Shown one piece after another: positions 52,901 to 61,900 of a DNA stretch of 64,000 bases. Position numbers and translations under genes: made by a program. The stretch spans positions 347,688 through 411,687 of the forward strand of contig NW_017803158.1 in the NCBI RefSeq assembly GCF_001625305.1, in the 5' to 3' direction. The DNA comes from Branchiostoma belcheri (taxonomy: Eukaryota > Chordata > Leptocardii > Amphioxiformes > Branchiostomatidae). Under the pieces are notes generated by a model, which ran no database searches, was not told the origin of the DNA, and was given only the letters and a program-made list of their open reading frames with translations. Positions within the stretch are counted from its first letter, which is position 1. The number at the start of each line of letters is the position of its first letter.

Positions 52901-55900
52901 CCACCTCCTCTTCATCCTTGATGCACCAACAACAATACAGGAAATAATGATTAACGACTTTATAGGTCTGACTTTTTTTACTCATAAATTGAACAAAGGA
53001 ACATGATCATGTGAAGTGATTACAGTGGTTCCACCATAGATCACAGATCAGAATGTTTGACGTCGATGCCACAGCTACACATATACCTTTGACCACAGAT
53101 CTCATGCTTTGTTATACTCTAAGATCTGTCTCATCAAGAATTGCTTGTGTTCATAATCTATAATGAATGAAAGACCTTTATTGTACGTTTGTGCTCTAAC
53201 AAGCTAAGTACAGGTAATGGATAAACAGGGAAAGAAATATAGCAATGACACTTATATGTACATACTAATGTGATCTACTATTTACAGGTTCAGCTTCTCC
53301 CTTCTTGACGCAGTTAAAGATGTACGAACATATTGAGCTAATGATACATGGTTTGTCAAGTTTCATGAGGAATTTGAATTTTTCTATTCTGTCTAAATGT
53401 CTCAAGCTTGGGAACTTATCTATGACATAAGTATGCTTAGACAGGATTCAAATTTTCAAAGACCACTGTTGCCTTAGTTTCATCTGGATAATTAATGACC
53501 ATTCACTTCTGAAAGTAAACTTTCGAGTTATGGTTAAAGACACGTGACCTTATTCGCACAAGACTTTACAGATACGTCATGTCAGCTATTGGTGTAATAT
53601 AACATACCAGGGGGTTTACCATCTCAGACAAGATCGTTGGACTATAGAAACTATATAACATGCAATCCTCGCCTTCCAACACAAACAATTGGACGTCACA
53701 GAAGCAGTGGATTGCTCATTCCTTGACAAAGACTGATGTTGAACAGTCAAAAATCGAGTAAGTCCAATTCTTTGTGTTGCATGTTACAGTTTAAACTTAC
53801 TATTGATGTGGACTCAAACACTTAAAACAATCTGTACCGAGTAGTAAGTAATGTACGCACCCCGTCCTTCTTGTTCTTGAGGTTGGTGAGTCCGGCAAGG
53901 TACAGTTGAACGCCGTGGTCCTCCACGGGTGGGAGCTGTGCGTCCGCACGTTTCAGCGCCGACATGAGTTCTGTGGAAGACCCGCTGTCTATCGCCATGT
54001 TAATGGCCTTGATGGCTTCATCACCTGTGTGAAGAAAAAACAGTTCCGTGTGCATGATTTCTGTTCCTAGCCTTTTTTGATCGACCGCTTCTAAGGTAAT
54101 GAAATTAAAAAAAAAAAACCAAGAATCTGGAGATCTCATACCTCCATGAAATATATGAGTTTTTCTAAATGTTTTTACACAGTACAGAAAAAAATAACAC
54201 AGGTTTTTGGTTTCAAACACACAGTAGCACCTTTGGCCTGGATATGGTCATGTAGGCTTTTCCCGAGGGAGAACCTCATTAATCAAACCGGGCAGGTGCT
54301 GCCTCCACCCCGCACATCTGTTTTCCCTGCCACCCCGCACATCTGTTTTCATGGAAGTTCTGCTGCAGTACCAAGGTCAGCCACAAGGAGGCCCATATTT
54401 GACCTTGACCTTTGGCTTCCTAAGAACTACCAGCATACCAAATATCACCACAATCTATAAAGGCGTTCTGAAGTTATGCTGACTAAAAATGTGCGGAAAC
54501 ACACACACACACACACACATTTTTTCTGCAGTTAAACTTAAACAATTAAAGGGGTGAAATATTTGTCCACAAGCAAATAGATGCACAGGTCCTTGAGACA
54601 GTCCTGATGCAACTTTCTTTTATTGATCATTGAAAATCCCTACCTATATACCTATCCTTTTTTCAGGACCGATACTGATACAACAGTAATTTTCCTGGGC
54701 CTAAGGCTAACACTTCACACAACTACAAGTACATGTACTGTTGTATCTATGCAACTAGACTGTAGCTTAACCTACGGTCACAACCCACCGTACGTGCTTC
54801 TGCATGGTGTCTACGTGCAAAAATGTGGGCAAACGTAGGGCATCCGTGCGTGGTGAGTACCGCCTCCGTACGGAATCCTACGGATTTGGGAGCACGCAGA
54901 AGGGCGTAGAACTTTAAGTGCATGTAAAACTTTTTCTACTGGTATGAGGATTCACCACCTGTGCGTGCGAGTACGGGCGACGCGCGTGCCCCGTACCTAC
55001 CCTAAGAAAGACGCATGTGTGAGTACGGCCTCCATACGGTAAAGTTGCAATCGCACAGAGATCGTATGTTGTAAGCACGTACAACTCACCACTTGCGCAA
55101 CGTAAGATGCACACAACCACTCACGGCCAGACTTGGCGTGCAGACCACATTTTTACACCTTGCGCAACCGTGCGAGTGACGTACGTCGATGCCACTCTTT
55201 CCCCACGTTTAAAAAAAAAACGTAGCAGACGTAGCCTCCCAAAATACGTACGGACAAAAAGCACGTACGGCGGGTTGTGACCGAGGCTTTAACTACTGAT
55301 GTTAGAGTACTCACGTCTGGTCCTGGTGTCTGCAGCATTGTTAGCCTGTTCCACAGACCTGTGGATGTCATCTTTGTCCAACAACTATGAGGCAAAAGAA
55401 CATGAAAAATGACTGAGGGGTCCATACTGTTTGTTTTCCTTTGTAGAATAGGCATCATGTTCGTAACAGTGGGCTCTGTACATACAGTAACATTCGTAAG
55501 ATAATAGAATTTCAGAATGCTGTTAAGCGGTTGTTTGTGTACAATCATGCACATGTGTCATGTACATGATTGTATGTCTGTATGTATGTAGCAGTAGATT
55601 TTGAACAAGGTAACTGGTCTGTACGAAAGACCATAGGACATTAATTATAATTTTTTTGTGTGTGTGTATACTTAGAGTTTCTATGGGTATACTTAGAGTT
55701 TCTATGAGTACTTAGAGTTTCTATGGGTGCTTAGAGTTTCTATGAGTACTTAGAGTTTGTATGGGAACTTAGAGAAAATCTAACTATACCCATAGAAACT
55801 CTAAGTACTCATAGAGACTCGAAGTAACCATAGAAACTCAAAGTACACAATTGTACCTATGGTCTATCGTAGGTCTGGCAGCTAGTTTCTCTCTTTAAAT

Positions 55901-58900
55901 TCTTCATGGAAAAATTTAAAAAAGCAGTTTCTTTTTAATTTAGGGCAGATCCATATATAATATTGTAAATCCAGGCTGTTCACTGTCAAAGCTAAGCTTT
56001 TTATATTCTTTTCAGCGACCCAGAGTTGCATGACTTGTAAGAAAATGCTGTCAACTCCAGACAGTTCAATTTGATACAACACACTTCAGTTAAGTAGCCA
56101 TCATCATGGTAAACAGCAGGGAACATGTATATGGACCATGACTGGCTGCTCTACAGGCATTGATTAAGTGCTTGACTGTGTGATCATAAAGAAGCACAGG
56201 TTGCCAATAACAGCCTCCAGTTTAATTCTGGACAACCTCCCATATCTCAGCAACCTTAAAACCCAGATGGGCTAATATCACAAACCATAGGTAAAAATGA
56301 TGTAAGAAATATAGCAGCAGTGGTCGAAATACTTTTTTTCAGTACTCTGCAATATTGCAGAAGAGTCAAAATTTTGTTCTGCAAATTGGAAATACTTTCT
56401 GCAAATACACAAGCCTCCATATTACAACCTTTCTGCAAATACACAAGCCTCCATATACTACAACCTTCTCAAACCAATAATTCCTTTTTTGCATCATATA
56501 TAGCTTTGTAAATCTGTACAGTAGCATTACTGGACTGCAGGAGAATTTCAGGTTTATAAGCATAATGAAACGCCCAAGGAAAGGTGGCCCTGACTGACGA
56601 TCTCAACTACTCTTGGTGCTGAAAGGCACGTCAAGTCGCAAGGAGCTTCTTAGCAGGTGAGCATCCAACCTCACGCTGTATGTTCAAGTATGGATTGATA
56701 TGCAAATTAGTGAAGACAATTTTTTGGAAGTCCAAAAGGAAACAAAAGTTAGACAAGTCAAGACAAGGATGATGCAAATTAGTGAAGAAGTTCCTGTTGT
56801 TTCAGAACAGTCTGTCCCTGGAGCCTGGGAGTTTTAGTTTGCTAAATTGAAAACTAATGAATCTGGAGCCTATTTTTCCTTCTGCAAAATTGCAGATTGT
56901 ATAATTTTTTCTTCTGCAATCTTGAAAATCTATCTGCAGATTGCAGACTGCAGGCAGGTATTTCGAACACTGAGCAGCTATTCGTGCCCCCCTGGGGGTT
57001 CGTCCAATTATGCATAATGATGCATAATTATGCATAGTTATGCATAATTACGCATAATTATGCATAATGATTTGAGGGGTTATGCATAATCATGCATAAT
57101 GCTTAAGGGTTATAATGTATCCAAAAAAATTACGTAAAATAATTGGATGAATAATTGGGGGTCGCGAATAGCTGCTAAATATTTCTTACATCATTTTTAC
57201 CTATGGTTTGCGATATTAGCCCATCTGGGTTTAAGGGATATGAGATATGGGAGGTTGTCTGGAATTAAACTGGAAGTCCGGAATTAAACTGGAGGCTGTT
57301 CAATGAAACCAATACTTTGAGCACACAAATCACTGTTGATGTTTTATAGGGCTTCATCTTTTTCAAAATCTTTTCAAAGTTCTGTTACAGTAGTCACTAA
57401 GAGAAAAGTCCTGAAAGGATCAAATCTGTGTCATTCTAACTATTGTTTTTACTAAGAATTGAGAGTACAAAACACAAACGTTCGTACAGACAGGGCCACA
57501 GACAGCACACATAGGTCGAATGGTAGAGCTCACCAAGAGAGAAATGCATGAACTGATACATGGAGTTTCTGGGACGCTTTCTGTCGAGGTTTCAGGTTCT
57601 GGTTGTGCCTCCTTCCAGAGTTACAGCATGGAGAAATGGGCCATGTAAGAGACAGGGACAGACAGAATAGCAACAGGCAGAACATGCATACATATCAGCA
57701 GCAAAGTAAGACATGCCAGCAATAGATGGATCTACAAGAAGTTAAACTTTTACAATTATATTGACCGTAAAAGATGTATAATAGGAAATACACATATGAC
57801 AGGGCTCGAAATTCATTTTGGGAATAGGTGCACTGGTGCACCCAACCTGAAATATTAGGTGCACAGAAAATGTTTTAGGTGCACCAGACATTGTATAAAA
57901 CAAAAATCTTACTGCAGATCTTACTGCTCCTCTTTTGAGCTTGCGTCTAAAATGGCAGCTAACTTCAAATCTAGTACTACGACAAAGGTTTTATTATTTT
58001 TCTGACACTTAGATGCCAAGAATATCCTGTATGTCTATTATTTATATTTCATCATCATCATCATCTGACATCCTCCGTAGAGGTGGAGCATACAAAGTTA
58101 GCTCACCAAAACTGTTTGTCATTATATTTACTATGTACAAAAATACCTACAGAAAAAAAAGGCTGCACAGCTCCAATTTTGGGTGCACTAAGGTGCACTT
58201 GCACTCAGTATTTCGAGCCCCGTATGAGTATCTCAGAAAAATGACAGGCATTTTAAGTTTCTACTATTATGAACATGAAAAGGATAGCAGCAATCAAGAT
58301 ATAGTTGCAGACTTGTTGTGCACAGGAACTCTTCAGTCACAATATGAAACATTACTCTGAAGGCCTACATGTAGTGCAGAAAACTACTAGTCTTGTTCTC
58401 TAATAATGCCATAGAAAAGAAGCATTATACAGAATTCAACAAAAGCAGGATGTTAACAACTTTACAGCCAATTAAAGGAGTTTAAAAAAGTCATCAGTGC
58501 TCTTGCTGTGAGACAGATCTACAATTATTATTATTTCATAAATAAAAAAAAACAATAGAAGAGATTAATGATTGATGAGTGTGGAAAGGATGACAGGTGA
58601 GCAAGTCGCAAAATTGGAGATAGAAAAGGAGAACATCCTTTTGAGGTTCAAGTCAACTATTGGTGATGACTAAAATTTTACACTAAATTCCAACCAGAAA
58701 TCATCACAAGAAAGAGTAACTGATTCATTATTCTGCTTAGGCCATCACAATTTATTTGGTTGGTTCTCAAACATTTCAAAGTGATAACATAACAAGCACA
58801 CATAAAAGTATAGCCTAAGTGTCAGCCTTTAGCTTTTGCCCACTCCCCATGATCTGCTATATACCGGTAGTGGTTTGTGGGGAGTGGACGAAAGCTAAAA

Positions 58901-61900
58901 AAGGCTGACACATAGGCTACTAAAAGTAGAGGGCAGGGAGGAAACCTTGAATGTGTCTGTGTATTCACTCCACAAAATGGAGAAGACTAAGGCCTATATC
59001 TGGTTTGCAAGCTTTGTTTTCACACTGTTTTTCAAGTATTGTAAAGAATATAAAATCTGCATGAGAACCAACAAATCAAGCTGATATGGCCTTCTACAGC
59101 AAAACCCCTCGCACTGGTAGAGCCAAAAATGTCAGTCGGGAATGCCAGTCGGGAGAACATTAAGTAGACATAGTTACTGAAAAACGACATCAAAATAACC
59201 CAAGATAGACATTTTATATCCATAGTCTCTTCAAATGTCAGGTAGGGACACCCCTAGGAGACAGTCCTTTGTTTAGCACAATGCGTACTTATAAAAATAT
59301 TAGCGTCTGTCCATTAATTAATTTGGTCCCACCCTCTAAATTGCCTTGGCTTTGTGTAGCGCTTGCGAGTTTTCACAGTTTTTTCTTAAGACATTCTGAC
59401 ACAGACACTTTGTGAACAACGAAAAGCACAACAAGCAAGTCCTCCCCAAAAAGACAAAGTCCCTGGAAAGACATTCTTAGAAATGTTTGAAAAATGTCAA
59501 AAATTTTCGAGAATGTCCAATGTCCACTAGCTGTTTTATAGACATTTTCGGCTCTACCGGTGATCTCCATCTTTCTCCTGTTCCCAAGCCATCCTTTTCT
59601 TCCTTTCCCGGTCTGCCTATTTACCGGAAAACACCGAAAAACACATATAGGAGGCGTGAATCTACAGGAAAACACCGTGCATTGATGAGATAACAGCCCG
59701 AATTGCTGTATTATAAGATAACTTATATGTAGCCCAGGGAACAAGGAATCACTAAATAATGATCACTAAATAAGCAATCGACGGAGGCAACCCGGCCAGT
59801 CGCCATGTTTGTATAACGTTACATATCGTAACACAATATGTTTGTTTAGCGCGATCACAGAAGAGCAGTACTGTACTTAGATTAAAATTTACTGTATACT
59901 TCAACATTCCAATTTGCTGTATTTTGACCATAACATAACTTATATGTGGCCCAGGGAATAAGAAATCACCACAAAACGCGGCCATGTTTGTGGGGTGGGG
60001 TCGTGTGGCGCAACGGCAGTGTGTGCGACTCGGAATCTAGAGGTCCCGGGTTCGAGTCCTGACATGCCACCGATCTTGTGCCCTTGGGAAAGGCACTTTA
60101 CACGACTTTCCCCACTAGACTCAAGTGAAAATGAGTATTGTCTGTCCAGTATTCGTTTCTATGTGCGGGACACAACACCAGCAACAGCTGCCTCTGTTCC
60201 GCATGTATTGTATTGTTGCAATTTCAATAAAATAAAATAAAATAAAATAAATAAATGTTTGCTTACATAGCGCATGGCCGGGTTGCCTCCGCCGATTGAT
60301 TATCTAAGTGGTTTCTTGTTCCCTGGGCTACATATAAGTTATTCTAGGCCACAGCAAGTAATTTTTATGGATGACATCGATGCGCGCATTAATTTTCGTC
60401 TGATTTGGGACTCGAAAAAAACAAGAAATTTTGTTGCCTTCTGACAGTGGTCAACATGCCGAAAATGGGCAAAGATGTCTGTTGCCATACCGGAAGGTGG
60501 ATGTCAGATATAACTATGAAGAGAGGAGACAAGAAAAGGCTCTGATTTGATGTTTTGTTTCTTAGTTGGATGGAGTGATATGTGATGCTGGCTGTATATA
60601 TGTGATGTACCCACTGAATCAAAACCATTTGTACCATGATTGAGTCAAAATTTGAACTTGTAGGAACCTTGTTTTTTTTGGCCCGCCTTGTTTCCACCCC
60701 CCCCCCGCTCGCATTAGATTTGGAATCTGCGGAGGGTGTCATCCATAAAATTTACTTGCTGTGGCCTTATGACAAACTACGACGACTTGGGCTGTTATCT
60801 CATCAATGCAGGGTGTACAGTACAGATCGCGGGATAAGCATCATCGGGATTCGGGATTTTGCGGGATATCCCGCGGGAGTTTGCGGGATATCACGCGGGA
60901 GACTGCGGGATATCCCGCGGGAGTTTGCGGGATATCACGCAGGAGATTGCGGGATATCCCGCGGTATTCTTTCGGGAGGCCTGTCGTGTCCCGCGTACCG
61001 CGTAGCGAAAAAACTCGGTGCGAGACCCCGAAGTCTACCGCGGCTCGGAACGGCGATGGCGGCGTGCCAAATGTTTATTTTTACGTCCTGCCGGGCGATC
61101 TGTGCTGGGCCGATGGAGTCTGACGCCAGTCAACTTTGCTACAATTTTGCTACAATTTTAATGGTGTTGAAGGATAAGAATGTACGAAAATAATGTGTAT
61201 AAGGTATTTCTCACGCGGTCATAGTTACTATAAAACTGCTACTTTTTTTTTCAAAGCTATTGTTCAGCGCAAACTTTAAGAAACTACCGTGAATGAATAC
61301 AATGTAACGTGTAGTAATCCCTCCGTCTCCGGTAAATTCGGCAAGATTGTTACCAAGAAATAAAAATTATGAGGCGTACCGGCAGTAGTTTGTGGTTGTT
61401 GTGTTTCATAATCTTGTAGCTGTTGTCTTCTCATTGGTAGCTTGCGTCAAGAGGTCTCCGTATTAGTATTAAGAATTGCGACAATTAAAAGTCTGCCCAT
61501 CAAAATCCCGGGGCGTGCGTCTCCCCCCTCCCCAAAAACTCTTGCATCAACAACGACCATGTCCATAATTAATTTCGATAGATTACTATCACCCTGAAAG
61601 CAAGGAGCAAGTACTTCCACACGGCTGGTAAAGTTTCTTTCGGTAGGAAAACATTCTACTTCTGTCAGCTGCGGGGTCAGCCAACTAGATGAAAACGGAG
61701 TCGATAGCGCACGTCCAAGACACGGGAGAACCCGAAAAATAAATAAACACGGGAGAACCCGAACTAAACGTGTTTATGATAAATTTTACGCAAATTAATT
61801 CGTTCTCAGACCATAAAACTTGAAATTCATTCGGTACACTCTATGGAACTAGCCTCCTCACATGTGAAAAACGTTGTTTTGGGATGAAATTGGGATATAA

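Larger units (their letters stand above)
56209..57300. mobile_element. Long-TIR element interrupted by a 5-bp-TSD element
   Basis: AACAGCCTCCAGTTTAATTC and its complement close arms of about 110 bp. CAAT lies just outside each end. The left arm is split by the element at 56318; the right arm keeps the empty site. Confidence 0.8.

Noticed and set aside
60830-60965. CRISPR-like array from the regular GCGGGATATC repeats
   Set aside because: Repeats are adjacent without unique spacers, mirrored at 62916-63060, in eukaryotic intron DNA.
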